The translations under genes and the position numbers were made by a program. From CAYTAU01 sp964442075 (GTDB lineage: Bacteria; Bacteroidota; Bacteroidia; Bacteroidales; CAYTAU01), in the NCBI GenBank assembly GCA_964442075.1, contig CAYTWH010000010.1, positions 36,560-100,559 of the forward strand: a DNA stretch of 64,000 nucleotides, written 5' to 3'. How positions within the stretch are numbered: the first letter of the stretch is position 1; every line of letters starts with the position of its first letter. The notes beneath the pieces were generated by a model that saw only the letters and a program-made list of their open reading frames with translations, had not been told where the DNA came from and searched no databases. Positions 9,023-18,223 of this stretch are shown piece by piece.

Positions 9023-9886
9023 ATGTCTAGAACAAATTTCAAAGACCTTTTAAGTGCAGGAGTACATTTTGGTCATCTAAAAAGAAAATGGAATCCGAAT
9101 ATGTCTCCATATATTTTTATGGAGCGTAATGAAATACACATTATTGATTTGTATAAAACTCAAGCTAAACTTGATGAAGCTGCAGATGCAATAAAACAGA
9201 TTGCAAAATCGGGAAGAAAAATACTGTTTGTTGCAACAAAAAAGCAAGCAAAAGAAATAGTTTCTGAAAAGGTAAAAACTATTAATATGCCTTACGTTAC
9301 TGAACGTTGGGCAGGTGGTATGTTAACAAATTTCCCAACTATTAGAAAAGCTATTAAAAAAATGTCAATAATTGACAGAATGGCTACAGATGGCACATTT
9401 AAAAATATGTCAAAAAGGGAAAGGCTCCAAATTACGCGACAAAGAGCAAAATTAGAGAAAAACCTTGGTAGCATTGCAGATATGAATAGATTGCCTGCAG
9501 CTATTTTTGTTGTTGACGTTGCAAGAGAATATATAGCTGTTCGCGAAGCCAAAAGATTAAATATTCTTGTATTTGGTATGGTTGATACAAATTCAAATCC
9601 TAATTCAATAGATTTTGTAATTCCTTCTAATGATGATGCATCAAATTCAATTGATTTAATTACAGGTGTAATGGTTGATGCAGTTAAAGAAGGACTTGAG
9701 GAAAGAAAAACAGAACGGGAAAAAGATGTAGCACAGCGTGAGAAAAAAGCTCAAAAAGAAAAGCCGGAGGAAAAATCAGATGAAAAGAAAAAGGAAGCAG
9801 ATAATAAAGAAGAACTAGTAGAAAAAATAGAAGAAAAATCCGAAGAAAAAAAACAAGCTGCAAGAAAAACAGCAGCAAAAAAATAA
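9023..9886 (+). CDS. rpsB: 30S ribosomal protein S2 with charged C-terminal extension
   Basis: Small-subunit protein. Residues 1 to about 228 match S2 (SAGVHFGHLKRKWNPNM near the start, ERWAGGMLTNF in the middle, and the end of the core near the DLITGVMVDAVKEG segment). The remaining ~60 residues are a low-complexity Lys/Glu-rich tail ending AARKTAAKK. Such tails are common on Bacteroidetes S2 but are not part of the fold. 60 bp separate it from tsf. Confidence 0.97.
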   Translation: MSRTNFKDLLSAGVHFGHLKRKWNPNMSPYIFMERNEIHIIDLYKTQAKLDEAADAIKQIAKSGRKILFVATKKQAKEIVSEKVKTINMPYVTERWAGGMLTNFPTIRKAIKKMSIIDRMATDGTFKNMSKRERLQITRQRAKLEKNLGSIADMNRLPAAIFVVDVAREYIAVREAKRLNILVFGMVDTNSNPNSIDFVIPSNDDASNSIDLITGVMVDAVKEGLEERKTEREKDVAQREKKAQKEKPEEKSDEKKKEADNKEELVEKIEEKSEEKKQAARKTAAKK

Positions 9887-9946
9887 CAGACAAATAAAGT
9901 AGAAAAAAAGATAAAGAATAAATTTAATATTTAATTATAATAAAAA

Positions 9947-10777
9947 ATGAGTCAAGTAAAAGCAGCTGAAGTAGCTAAATTAAGAAAAGTAACAGGAGCA
10001 GGAATGATGGACTGCAAAAATGCTTTGGTTGAATCAAATGGTAATTTCGATAAAGCTATTGAAACCATAAGAAAACGCGGACAAGCTATTGCTAACAAAC
10101 GAGCAGATAAAGAAGCAAGTGAAGGAGTTGTAATTGCAAAAGCAAGTGATGATAATAAAAAAGGTATTATTGTTGCGTTGAACTGCGAAACAGATTTTGT
10201 TGCTAAAAATGAAGATTTTGTATTATTTGCTAATCAAATAGCAGATACAGCTCTTGCAAATAACCCATCTAATCTTGAAGAGTTATTAAAATTAACAATT
10301 AATGATAAGTCAATTGCAGAATTAGTTGTGGAAAAAACAGGTGTTGTAGGAGAAAAAGTTGATTTAACTTATTATGATGTGTTGGAAGCTGAATTTGTTA
10401 TTCCTTATATACATTTAGGAAGTAAACTTGCAACTATAGTTGGAATGAATAAAAGAATTGAAAATATTCAAGTCGGAAAAGATGTTGCAATGCAAGTTGC
10501 TGCAATGAATCCTGTTTCTGTAAGTAAAGATAATGTCCCCGAAGAAGTAATTCAGAAAGAAATTGAAATTGGTAAAGGACAAGCTCGTGAACAAGGTAAA
10601 CCGGAAGAACTACTTGAGAAAATTGCGATGGGTAAGCTTAATAAATTTTTCAAAGAAAGTACTTTGTTGAGTCAGGATTTTATTAAAGACGGGAAAAAAT
10701 CAGTACAGCAATATTTACAGGAAGCTGATAACGAATTAACTGTAACAAGATTTTTGAGATATTCATTGACAAATTAA
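9947..10777 (+). CDS. tsf: Elongation factor Ts
   Basis: Nucleotide exchange factor for EF-Tu. 276 residues with the N-terminal UBA-like domain (KLRKVTGAGMMDCKNAL), the TDFVA segment (CETDFVAKNEDF) that contacts EF-Tu, and the C-terminal domain with the LLSQDFIKD motif. It is the last gene of the rplM group and is followed within 30 bp by a strong intrinsic terminator. In many bacteria pyrH and frr follow directly; here they are some 51 kb away on the other strand. Confidence 0.97.
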   Translation: MSQVKAAEVAKLRKVTGAGMMDCKNALVESNGNFDKAIETIRKRGQAIANKRADKEASEGVVIAKASDDNKKGIIVALNCETDFVAKNEDFVLFANQIADTALANNPSNLEELLKLTINDKSIAELVVEKTGVVGEKVDLTYYDVLEAEFVIPYIHLGSKLATIVGMNKRIENIQVGKDVAMQVAAMNPVSVSKDNVPEEVIQKEIEIGKGQAREQGKPEELLEKIAMGKLNKFFKESTLLSQDFIKDGKKSVQQYLQEADNELTVTRFLRYSLTN

Positions 10778-10804
10778 GTTTTTTTATCATATTATTAGAG
10801 AAAG

Positions 10805-10832
10805 AAAGGGAGGTGCATAACCTCCCTTTTTT
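10805..10832 (+). terminator. Intrinsic terminator after tsf
   Basis: A perfect 10-bp stem, AAAGGGAGGT (10805-10814) with ACCTCCCTTT (10820-10829), a 5-nt loop and a T run to 10832. It closes the rplM-rpsI-rpsB-tsf unit. Confidence 0.9.
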
Positions 10833-10902
10833 ATTGTTTAAAAACTTAAAAATAACAAGCTAAAACACATATTATGTGAGCTAAAATTGGTTTCTTTGAA
10901 TA

Positions 10903-12135
10903 ATGAAATCAAAAAAACCTAATTGGGGACCATTACTTTCAACAAGTTTTTTAGGAATACTTAATGATAATTTACTGAAAAAACTCACCGGATTTATATG
11001 TATATATTGGGTTGCACAAAATAATGAAAATAAAATAATTGCAATTGCCGGCGGACTATTTATTATTCCATACATCCTTTTATCTCCTTATGCCGGATAC
11101 TTATCTAAATTATATTTAAAACGCAAAATTGTAATTATTGCTAAAATATCAGAAATTCCAATAATGGCTATTGCATCAATTGGTTTTCTTACAAACTCAC
11201 TTTATTTTGTATTAATTTCAATATTTTTAATGGGATTGCAAAGTTGTTTGTTTTCTCCTGCAAAATATGGACTAATAAGAGATGTGGGTGGAAAAGAAGG
11301 AATTTCATTTGGTATTGGTGCACTTGAAATGATGAATTTTTTGGGAAATTTAATTGGTGCGGTTATAGCAGGTTTAATCTCTGATCTTACAAATAATCGT
11401 GAAATATTTATAATATTATTGTTTTTTACATTTTCATTAACAGGCTGGATGACCAGTACTTTAATAAAGGTTCAGGAATCAAAACCCATTGAAAAGAAAA
11501 AAGAACATTTGAATCCATTAGTATTTTTAATTCATTCAATTAAATGGTCGAGATCAGTTAAGAGTCTAAATTATATTGTTTTAAGTCTTGGAATGTTTTG
11601 GCTGGCTGCTGCAATGATAGAAATGAATCTTATTACTCATTGCCCAAACAAATTAGGATACACATACACTCAAACAGGATGGATAATGGCTGCTATTGCT
11701 GTTAGTATTGCTTTTGGAAGCTTTTTGTCAGGCTATTTATCAAATAAAAAAGTACAATTGGGATTTGTTCCAATTGGGGGAATTGGTTTCGCCGTTAATA
11801 TTTCTATAATTTATATTTTTCAGGTACAAGGTGTAATGTTTATTATTTTAATGGTACTGGCATCTTTCTTTGCAGGATTTTATAAAATACCTTTAAATGC
11901 TTTTATGCAAGACAGAGTTGAAGGTAGAAAGCTTGGTGATATTATTGCATTCAATAATTTAGCAGTATTTTTATTTATTTTTGTTGCTTCAGGATTTATA
12001 TTTTTAATTGAAAACACTAACACCATTTTTTTAGTAATTTCAATAGTTATTTGGATAATGACTATTATCGGTTTTGTATTTATTCCCGAAATGCGAAACA
12101 AATTTATTCAGTTTTTTAAAAAGAGTAAAATTTAA
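10903..12135 (+). CDS. MFS transporter, LplT-like lysophospholipid importer
   Basis: Inner-membrane protein of 410 residues with about 12 hydrophobic segments. The beginning (SFLGILNDNLLKKLTG) and the SPAKYGLIRD segment are typical of the LplT branch of the major facilitator superfamily, which flips lysophospholipids across the inner membrane. The next gene, 2 bp downstream, encodes a PlsC-type acyltransferase fused to an AMP-binding-like domain, the same partnership as LplT-Aas of enterobacteria. The predicted role is import and re-acylation of lysophospholipids. The function is inferred from family and neighbour. Confidence 0.85.
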   Translation: MKSKKPNWGPLLSTSFLGILNDNLLKKLTGFICIYWVAQNNENKIIAIAGGLFIIPYILLSPYAGYLSKLYLKRKIVIIAKISEIPIMAIASIGFLTNSLYFVLISIFLMGLQSCLFSPAKYGLIRDVGGKEGISFGIGALEMMNFLGNLIGAVIAGLISDLTNNREIFIILLFFTFSLTGWMTSTLIKVQESKPIEKKKEHLNPLVFLIHSIKWSRSVKSLNYIVLSLGMFWLAAAMIEMNLITHCPNKLGYTYTQTGWIMAAIAVSIAFGSFLSGYLSNKKVQLGFVPIGGIGFAVNISIIYIFQVQGVMFIILMVLASFFAGFYKIPLNAFMQDRVEGRKLGDIIAFNNLAVFLFIFVASGFIFLIENTNTIFLVISIVIWIMTIIGFVFIPEMRNKFIQFFKKSKI

Positions 12136-12137
12136 AG

Positions 12138-13838
12138 ATGTTTGAGTTCTTTATAAAAATAATATTTAAGTCAATAGGTAGGTCTTTTTATAAAACTGAA
12201 ATTATTGGAAAAGAAAATGTTCCTAAAAAAGATGGAGCATTATTAATTTCAAACCACAATTCATTCCTCGATTCATTTATTGTAATAATTGGTCAAAACA
12301 GAAAAGTTAGATTTGTTATTTACAAAGATGTTATGGAACACCCTCTTTTAAAAGCCTTTCTAAACAAATTAAGAATGATACCTTTAAACCCTGTGGGAAG
12401 AAAAGATGATATGGTAAAATTTTACAAGGCTTGTAAAACTGAGATTGGAAGAGGAGAAATAGTTTGCATTTTTGCTGAAGGAGAGATGCCTAGAGGTGGA
12501 TTTATGCTTGGATTTAAAAAAGGATTTGAAAAAATTGCAAACATCACAAACGCATCAATAATTCCTTTTAATGTTGATAATGCACTTGGTTCACCATTTA
12601 CTTTTAAAGTAAGTCAAAAAGAATTAATAAAATTCAAATTCAGACCTAAAAGAAAAAAAATAACTATCAACATAGGAGAACTTATGCCTAAAACTTCTAC
12701 AGCTTTTGAAGTAAGGCAAAAAGTAAAAGAACTTGAAACCGTATCTTTTTTATATAGATTAAAAGATTATCATACATTAAAGTTTTATTTTAAGAAATTT
12801 GTTAAAGATAGGGAAATTGTTAAAAATATCTTGTTGATGGCAGATTCTCTAAAAAAAGGAACAGAGAACATAACTACTATTGCTACTTACCTTGAAAATG
12901 AAGATAATATTAATGCAAATTTAGCATACACTCTATTGGATAAAACAATCATAAATTTAAATTTATCTGATACTTCAGAACAAATTAATGATGTTTTAAA
13001 AATTAGTAATGCCGATTTGCTTATTACAACAAAAGCTTTGAAAAAAACCCTACAATTGTCTGATATTAATATTACGTATTTTGAGAATATACAAGCAAAT
13101 AACAAACATTCTATTAAAATAAATACGTTCACAAAAAAATCTATCGCTTACAAAACTATTAATAACAAATTAGAAACTTTTAATTTTTCTAATGAAAATA
13201 TTTTACTAAATATTATAAGTATTAATCAAGTTTTAAAATTTAAAGAAAACGAAATTATATATACTGCATTACCTCAAAATTCGATAAATTATGTGATCTT
13301 CAAAATTTGGTATCCAGTATTATATGGAATAAATTCTTATTGCTCAAGCACAATTAATGCAGATAAAATTGTTCAGATTATTCACAATGAAAACATAACA
13401 GGATTAATTTGTAATTGCAAAGTTTTTAATGAAATAGTTGAAACTAAAAACTTAGATATCAATAATTCATTAAGGCGAATTTTTATAGTTGACGGAAATA
13501 TTCCTGTTGATATTAAAAAACAGTTTGAAGACAATTATAAAGTTGAAATATTGGAAGGTTATGGTACAGACCATTTCCCTTTAATTTCATTAAATACATC
13601 AAATATAAAAGGTAGAGATATAGCAGGGAAACCGTTCTTACAGAAATGCAAAAAAGATGAAAGTGTTGGAAGAGCATTACCCGGAGCAACAATTAAAATG
13701 CTGAATAATAATTCTGATACTTTAAATGAAAATGGCAAATTGCTTGTTAAAGGATTTGGAATAAATAATAATCAATGGCGTGAAACGGAGCTGAAAGGAT
13801 ATGTAGATAATCAGGGCTTTGTTAGTATTGTTGATTGA
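12138..13838 (+). CDS. PlsC acyltransferase fused to a degenerate AMP-binding (Aas-like) domain
   Basis: Residues 1-190 are a PlsC 1-acyl-glycerol-phosphate-type acyltransferase: HX4D at His40-Asp45 (SNHNSFLD) and the EGxxxR block FAEGEMPRGG at 112-121. Residues about 190-566 follow the order of an acyl-CoA/ACP synthetase but look inactive: no Thr/Ser/Gly-rich ATP loop is recognisable, the YGxTE motif reads YGTDH (475-479), the ribose-binding Asp of the TGD motif is missing (ETELKGY), and the protein ends at FVSIVD, before the C-terminal subdomain with the catalytic Lys. Enterobacterial Aas is about 150 residues longer. It overlaps nothing and converges on ctp with only 2 bp between the stop codons. 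Confidence 0.85.
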   Translation: MFEFFIKIIFKSIGRSFYKTEIIGKENVPKKDGALLISNHNSFLDSFIVIIGQNRKVRFVIYKDVMEHPLLKAFLNKLRMIPLNPVGRKDDMVKFYKACKTEIGRGEIVCIFAEGEMPRGGFMLGFKKGFEKIANITNASIIPFNVDNALGSPFTFKVSQKELIKFKFRPKRKKITINIGELMPKTSTAFEVRQKVKELETVSFLYRLKDYHTLKFYFKKFVKDREIVKNILLMADSLKKGTENITTIATYLENEDNINANLAYTLLDKTIINLNLSDTSEQINDVLKISNADLLITTKALKKTLQLSDINITYFENIQANNKHSIKINTFTKKSIAYKTINNKLETFNFSNENILLNIISINQVLKFKENEIIYTALPQNSINYVIFKIWYPVLYGINSYCSSTINADKIVQIIHNENITGLICNCKVFNEIVETKNLDINNSLRRIFIVDGNIPVDIKKQFEDNYKVEILEGYGTDHFPLISLNTSNIKGRDIAGKPFLQKCKKDESVGRALPGATIKMLNNNSDTLNENGKLLVKGFGINNNQWRETELKGYVDNQGFVSIVD

Positions 13839-13840
13839 AA

Positions 13841-15460
13841 TTAATTTTCAAACTCCTCAACAGCTTTAAGAAGTGTTTTATCGATCTTCATGATTATTGG
13901 ATAGAAACCAATATTATCAATAATATTACGAGCAATATAGGCTTTAATTTGAACCGAAATTACTTTTCTTGAAATTTTAATTTGCTCATTATTTGGTATT
14001 ACTCCTTCTTTTTGAGCATAATTAACAAATTTTTCAACTAAATTTTTGTTGTTTAAATAATTTTCAATCTCTTTATAATCTTTCAAAGTGAGAAGCTCTT
14101 CTCTATGAGCATCTGTAAAATCAAAGGCGAACTTATATATCAATCCCTTATTGGAAACCATTGAATAATAGTAGGAAATACCCACAGTATCAACTGAAAC
14201 AAAAATATCGGGCATAATACCGCCTCCACCATATACTGTTCTGCCTCCGGGTGTGGTAAATTTCAAAGAATCTACAAACCTGATACTATCCATTTGTTCA
14301 AATTCTCCATTTAAATACCTCACTTCAATGTCATTATAGTAATTATCCAAACCGTTTTTATAAGATTTTTGAATACACCTGCCTGTAGGAGTGTAATATC
14401 TGGCAATGGTTAATCGCATAGAAGATCCATCTGAAAATATAGTAGGTTCCTGAACAAGAGCTTTTCCAAACGAACGTCTTCCAATAATAATTCCTCTGTC
14501 ATTATCCTGAATTGCACCTGCAAAAATTTCACTGGCCGAAGCAGACCATTCATCTATTAATACAATTATTTCATCGTCTTTACATAAACCTTTTGAAGTA
14601 GAAGTGGTAATAATTTTTGGTCTTGCTCTACCTTTTGTATATACTATAACCTTGTCTTCCTTTAAAAATTCATCTACAATATTTGTTGCAGCATCCATAT
14701 ATCCACCAGTATTGTTTCTTAAATCTACAATAATCTTTTTTAAGCCTTTTGTCTTTAATTTTGCTATTGCATCTTTAAATTCCTGATATGTGGTTTTTGC
14801 AAATTTACTTATTTTCACATATCCAATTTTGTTATCAATCATATATGCCACATCAACACTTTCAAGAGGGATTTGCCCTCTTTCAATATCAAAATATAGT
14901 AATTCATCTACACCTTTTCTTTTTATCCCAACATTAACAGTTGTTCCTCTTTTACCTTTAAGTTTTTTCATTACCTCCATATTAGAGATGCTAAAACCTA
15001 CAACAATAGTATCATTGATTTCTACAATTCTATCACCGGGCATTAATCCTTTAATTTCAGACGGACCTCCTGGAATAGTATTTATTACAACAATAGTATC
15101 GTACATAATATTAAATTGTACTCCTATTCCATCAAAATTGCCTTCAAGTGGCTCATTCATGCTTTCAAATTCAATAGCTGGTATGTAAATTGAGTGAGGG
15201 TCAAGATTCTCAAGTATTCTTGGAATCGTTAATTCTACAAGGTCAATTCTTGAAACAGAATCAACATATTCTTGTTCAATATATTCTAAAACAGCATTTA
15301 TTTTATCTGTTTGTGGATATATAAAAATATCATTATTCCTATTATTTAATTTATTGCCAATAATAATTCCTATAACCACAGCAACAGATAGAGCAATAGG
15401 CATTATTATCACAGATTTTTTATTGTTATAACTCACTTTCTTCCAAATTTTTTTTAACAA
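13841..15460 (-). CDS. C-terminal processing protease (S41A, Ctp)
   Basis: Periplasmic serine protease that trims or degrades envelope proteins. 539 residues: N-terminal membrane anchor (about 17-35), a PDZ domain (about 105-190), then the S41 core with catalytic Ser308 in WSASASEIFAG and Lys333 in RRSFGKALVQ; the 25-residue Ser-Lys spacing is that of the family. The chosen start (15460) overlaps the end of the dCMP deaminase gene by 35 bp; a second ATG at 15403 would remove the overlap but would shorten the charged region before the anchor. Translational coupling to the deaminase gene is likely. Confidence 0.93.
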   Translation of the reverse strand: MLKKIWKKVSYNNKKSVIIMPIALSVAVVIGIIIGNKLNNRNNDIFIYPQTDKINAVLEYIEQEYVDSVSRIDLVELTIPRILENLDPHSIYIPAIEFESMNEPLEGNFDGIGVQFNIMYDTIVVINTIPGGPSEIKGLMPGDRIVEINDTIVVGFSISNMEVMKKLKGKRGTTVNVGIKRKGVDELLYFDIERGQIPLESVDVAYMIDNKIGYVKISKFAKTTYQEFKDAIAKLKTKGLKKIIVDLRNNTGGYMDAATNIVDEFLKEDKVIVYTKGRARPKIITTSTSKGLCKDDEIIVLIDEWSASASEIFAGAIQDNDRGIIIGRRSFGKALVQEPTIFSDGSSMRLTIARYYTPTGRCIQKSYKNGLDNYYNDIEVRYLNGEFEQMDSIRFVDSLKFTTPGGRTVYGGGGIMPDIFVSVDTVGISYYYSMVSNKGLIYKFAFDFTDAHREELLTLKDYKEIENYLNNKNLVEKFVNYAQKEGVIPNNEQIKISRKVISVQIKAYIARNIIDNIGFYPIIMKIDKTLLKAVEEFEN

Positions 15461-15878
15461 CTTCTATATTTGCTCTTGTTAGCAATTCAATGCCTTCCGT
15501 TTTGCGATATTGATCAGAATATACAACTCTTACAATTCCCGATTGAATAATTAATTTTGCACATTCGATGCAAGGAGATGAGGTAATATATAAAGTTGCT
15601 CCTTCACTGCTATTCCCTGACATAGCAACTTTAGTTATTGCATTTGCTTCCGCATGTAAAACATAAGATTTAGTTTTATTGTTTTCATCTTCACAATCAT
15701 TTTCAAAACCGGATGGTGTTCCGTTGAATCCATCTGATATAATCATTTTATTTTTTACAATTAGCGCCCCTACTTTTCTTCTTTTACAGTATGAGTTTTT
15801 TGCCCAGATTTTTGCCATTTGCAAATATCTAAAATCAAATTGTTCTTGTTTTTCCTTACTTGAATATTCTTTTTTCAT
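15426..15878 (-). CDS. dCMP deaminase family protein (ComEB-like)
   Basis: Zinc-dependent cytidine deaminase fold that converts dCMP to dUMP for dTTP synthesis. 150 residues, with the zinc motif HAEANAI (His and proton-shuttling Glu) and PCIECAKLI (two Cys ligands). The N-terminal part (WAKNSYCKRRKVGALIVK) and SDGFNGTPSGF are typical of dCMP deaminases rather than tRNA deaminases. It is the first gene of a two-gene unit with ctp and starts just downstream of the terminator of tRNA-Leu. Confidence 0.94.
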   Translation of the reverse strand: MKKEYSSKEKQEQFDFRYLQMAKIWAKNSYCKRRKVGALIVKNKMIISDGFNGTPSGFENDCEDENNKTKSYVLHAEANAITKVAMSGNSSEGATLYITSSPCIECAKLIIQSGIVRVVYSDQYRKTEGIELLTRANIEVVKKNLEESEL

Positions 15879-15888
15879 TACATTTTAT

Positions 15889-15910
15889 AAAAAAACCCTC
15901 TTTTGAGGGT
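15889..15910 (-). terminator. Intrinsic terminator of tRNA-Leu
   Basis: Read on the minus strand, stem ACCCTC / GAGGGT with loop AAAA is followed by a run of seven T. It begins 8 bp after the end of the tRNA and ends 11 bp before the start codon of the deaminase gene. Confidence 0.85.
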
Positions 15911-15917
15911 CAAAAAG

Positions 15918-16001
15918 TACCCGGAGCCGGGGTCGAACCGGCACGGTATTGCTACCACTGGTGTTTGAGACCAGCGCGTCTACCAATTCCGCCATCCGGG
16001 C
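15918..16001 (-). tRNA. tRNA-Leu (anticodon CAA)
   Basis: 84-nt class II tRNA on the minus strand. Acceptor strand GCCCGGA pairs with TCCGGGT (one G-U at the first pair), discriminator A. The D arm contains GCGGAATTGGTAGACGCGC. The anticodon arm is CTGGT-CTCAAAC-ACCAG, giving anticodon CAA, which reads UUG. A long variable arm (TGGTAGCAATACCG region) and T arm GCCGGTTCGACCCCGGC follow. The 3' CCA is not encoded. Confidence 0.96.
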
Positions 16002-16026
16002 TTAAATTTATAGAACTTTAAGTTTG

Positions 16027-16057
16027 CGAAGATACTCAAATACTAAAACTGAGCAAA
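16027..16057 (-). promoter_or_regulatory. Promoter of tRNA-Leu
   Basis: On the minus strand TTTG (16054-16057) and TATCTTCG (16027-16034) are 19 bp apart, close to the Bacteroidetes TTTG / TAnnTTTG pattern with one deviation. Predicted transcription starts about 20 nt before the tRNA. Confidence 0.6.
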
Positions 16058-16164
16058 ATTTTAACAAATTTTAATAGAATTTTCGAATGTTTGACCTGAA
16101 TAATTGACTTTTACGAAAAATTGGGGAATTTACATTTCATAATTATTTTAAATGTATTATTCAG

Positions 16165-16195
16165 TAGCTCCGCCCTTCAGGCTGGGGTAACGGAT
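16165..16195. repeat. GC-rich REP-like palindrome
   Basis: In otherwise very AT-rich intergenic DNA, the stretch containing CTCCGCCCTTCAGGC and TGGGGTAACGG stands out by G+C and by its partial dyad. A related sequence sits at 56171-56200 inside a small ORF, and a third relative (CCCTTCGACTCCGCTCAGGG) is at 34767-34788. Apart from this element and two promoter-like sites, the 16002-16273 gap holds nothing I can name. Confidence 0.5.
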
Positions 16196-16273
16196 TTTAT
16201 TATATTAAAGCTGATGAATTAAAAATAATTCTGTATTTTCGCATTTATTAAATTTTAAACTGAAAATATTTTT

Positions 16274-17269
16274 ATGATATATTCTTTGGTTACTGGTGGA
16301 GCAGGATTTATTGGCGCTCATGTTGTTAATGAGTTAATATTATTAAAACACAATGTAATTGTACTTGATGATTTGAGTGGAGGATTTGAAGAAAATATTA
16401 ATCCAAAAGCAGTTTTCATTAAAGGAAATATAACTGATCATTTACTTTTAGAGGAATTGTTTAATAAATATAATTTTGATTATGTATATCATTTAGCTGC
16501 TTATGCGGCTGAAGGTTTAAGCCATTTTATTAAAAGGTATAATTATAATAATAATTTAATAGGCAGTATAAATTTAATAAATGAATCTATTAAGCATAAA
16601 ATAAAATGTTTTGTTTTTACTTCATCAATTGCTGTATATGGAGAAGGACAATTACCAATGAAGGAAGACATGATACCTGTCCCAGAAGATCCTTATGGTA
16701 TTGCTAAGCTTGCTGTAGAACAAGAGTTAAAAGTTACTAAAAAAATGTTTGGTCTTGATTATATAATATTCAGACCACATAATGTTTATGGAGAATATCA
16801 AAATATTGGCGATAAATATCGAAATGTTTTAGGAATTTTCATGAACCAATTATTACAAAACAAACCCTTAACAATTTTTGGAGACGGAAACCAGACTCGT
16901 GCATTTAGTTATATTGGAGATGTTGCTCCATATATTGCACAATCAGTTAATGTGAAAAAAGCTTATAATAATATTTTTAATATTGGTGCAGACAAGGAGT
17001 TTTCGGTAAATATATTAGCAAAAGTAATTATGAAGACTTTAAAAATTAATGCTGATATTAATTATTTACCAATAAGAAATGAAGTTTTAAATGCTTATTC
17101 GGACCATAGCAGAGCAAAAGAAGTTTTTGGTATTACAAAATTAACTTCACTTGAAGAAGGAATAGAAAAAATGGTAACATGGGTTAAAAAACATGGCTCA
17201 CGTAAAACTGAAAAATTTGCAGAAATCGAAATTTTCGAAAAACTCCCAAGTGTTTGGAAAGAAGATTAA
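16274..17269 (+). CDS. NAD-dependent sugar epimerase/dehydratase (extended SDR)
   Basis: Cytoplasmic enzyme acting on a nucleotide sugar, probably a UDP-glucose 4-epimerase-like reaction. 331 residues. The NAD-binding motif GGAGFIGAHVV is at the N-terminus, the catalytic Ser-Tyr-Lys set is in FTSSIAVYG and DPYGIAKLAVE (YxxxK). The C-terminal part has RAFSYIGDVAPYI typical of the family. It is followed after 6 bp by a methyltransferase and then a glycosyltransferase on the same strand, so it supplies a sugar for a small glycan-building operon. A TATTTTCG element at 16234-16241 may be its -7 promoter box. Confidence 0.92.
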   Translation: MIYSLVTGGAGFIGAHVVNELILLKHNVIVLDDLSGGFEENINPKAVFIKGNITDHLLLEELFNKYNFDYVYHLAAYAAEGLSHFIKRYNYNNNLIGSINLINESIKHKIKCFVFTSSIAVYGEGQLPMKEDMIPVPEDPYGIAKLAVEQELKVTKKMFGLDYIIFRPHNVYGEYQNIGDKYRNVLGIFMNQLLQNKPLTIFGDGNQTRAFSYIGDVAPYIAQSVNVKKAYNNIFNIGADKEFSVNILAKVIMKTLKINADINYLPIRNEVLNAYSDHSRAKEVFGITKLTSLEEGIEKMVTWVKKHGSRKTEKFAEIEIFEKLPSVWKED

Positions 17270-17275
17270 AAAGCA

Positions 17276-18190
17276 ATGGTAAATTATGATAGAAAACCAC
17301 GACGAATCTTAAAAAGCAATGGATTAGAATCAGAAATTGCGTGCTTTATTGATCTAGACAATAAAGAAGGCAATATTGACTGGAAAACTGTTGATTCTTT
17401 CGGCAAGGAGTGGGATAAATTTAATGAGTTTTTGCTTGATGAAATTGCCTTAATAGGAAATGAATATTTTGATATTATGCAAAAGCATATATCAAAAGAA
17501 TTAGTTGCCCTTGACGTAGGTTGTGGAAATGGAAGGTGGTCTAAATATTTGGCAGATAAAGTGAAATTTATTGAAGCTGTTGACCCGAGCAATTCAGTTT
17601 TTGCAGCAAATAAATTATTATCGGACAATTCTAACGTAAGAGTAACCAAAGCTTCTGTTGAAAGCTTACCATTTGCAGATGAATCATTTGATTTTGTTTT
17701 TAGTTTAGGTGTTCTTCATCATATTCCAGATACTGAACAAGCAATGAAAAGTTCTGTTAAGAAGTTGAAAAAAGAAGGGTTTTTTCTGGTTTATTTGTAT
17801 TATAATTTAGATAACAGAGGAGTTTTTTATAAATTTATTTTTTTTCTGTCAAATATAATACGAAAAATCGTTAGTTCTATGCCTTCAATGATAAAAATGA
17901 TTTTTGCAGATTTTTTTGCTATTGCAATTTATTTCCCATTAATATCGCTTGCTTCTTTTTTCAAATTCATATTTCCTAAATCAAATTTTTATAAAAAAAT
18001 CCCACTTTCATATTACATAAATAAAAGCTATAAAGTAGTTAGAAACGATGCGCTTGATAGATTTGGAACCCCATTAGAACAGCGATATTCAAAAGAACAA
18101 ATAAGAAAAATGATGACAAATTGTGGTTTAGAAGATATTAAATTTAGTAACAGAACTCCATATTGGCATGCAATTGGGAAAAAAATTTAA
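17276..18190 (+). CDS. Class I SAM-dependent methyltransferase with hydrophobic C-terminal region
   Basis: 304 residues. Motif I of the SAM-binding Rossmann fold is ALDVGCGNGRWSKYL, followed by EAVDPS and FDFVFSLGVLHHI, as in Methyltransf_11 proteins. After the catalytic domain there are two or three hydrophobic stretches (about residues 180-240) that could anchor it to the membrane or lie against it. Position between an epimerase and a glycosyltransferase suggests that it methylates a sugar or a lipid-linked glycan; the substrate is unknown. Spacing to the previous gene is 6 bp and to the next 33 bp. Confidence 0.88.
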   Translation: MVNYDRKPRRILKSNGLESEIACFIDLDNKEGNIDWKTVDSFGKEWDKFNEFLLDEIALIGNEYFDIMQKHISKELVALDVGCGNGRWSKYLADKVKFIEAVDPSNSVFAANKLLSDNSNVRVTKASVESLPFADESFDFVFSLGVLHHIPDTEQAMKSSVKKLKKEGFFLVYLYYNLDNRGVFYKFIFFLSNIIRKIVSSMPSMIKMIFADFFAIAIYFPLISLASFFKFIFPKSNFYKKIPLSYYINKSYKVVRNDALDRFGTPLEQRYSKEQIRKMMTNCGLEDIKFSNRTPYWHAIGKKI

Positions 18191-18223
18191 TTTTAAAACC
18201 GAATAAAACCAAATTATAAACAC

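Noticed and set aside
14790..15188. 132-codon ORF on the plus strand
   Set aside because: It lies entirely antisense within the ctp protease gene, which has clear S41 and PDZ motifs; the antisense product has no recognisable features.
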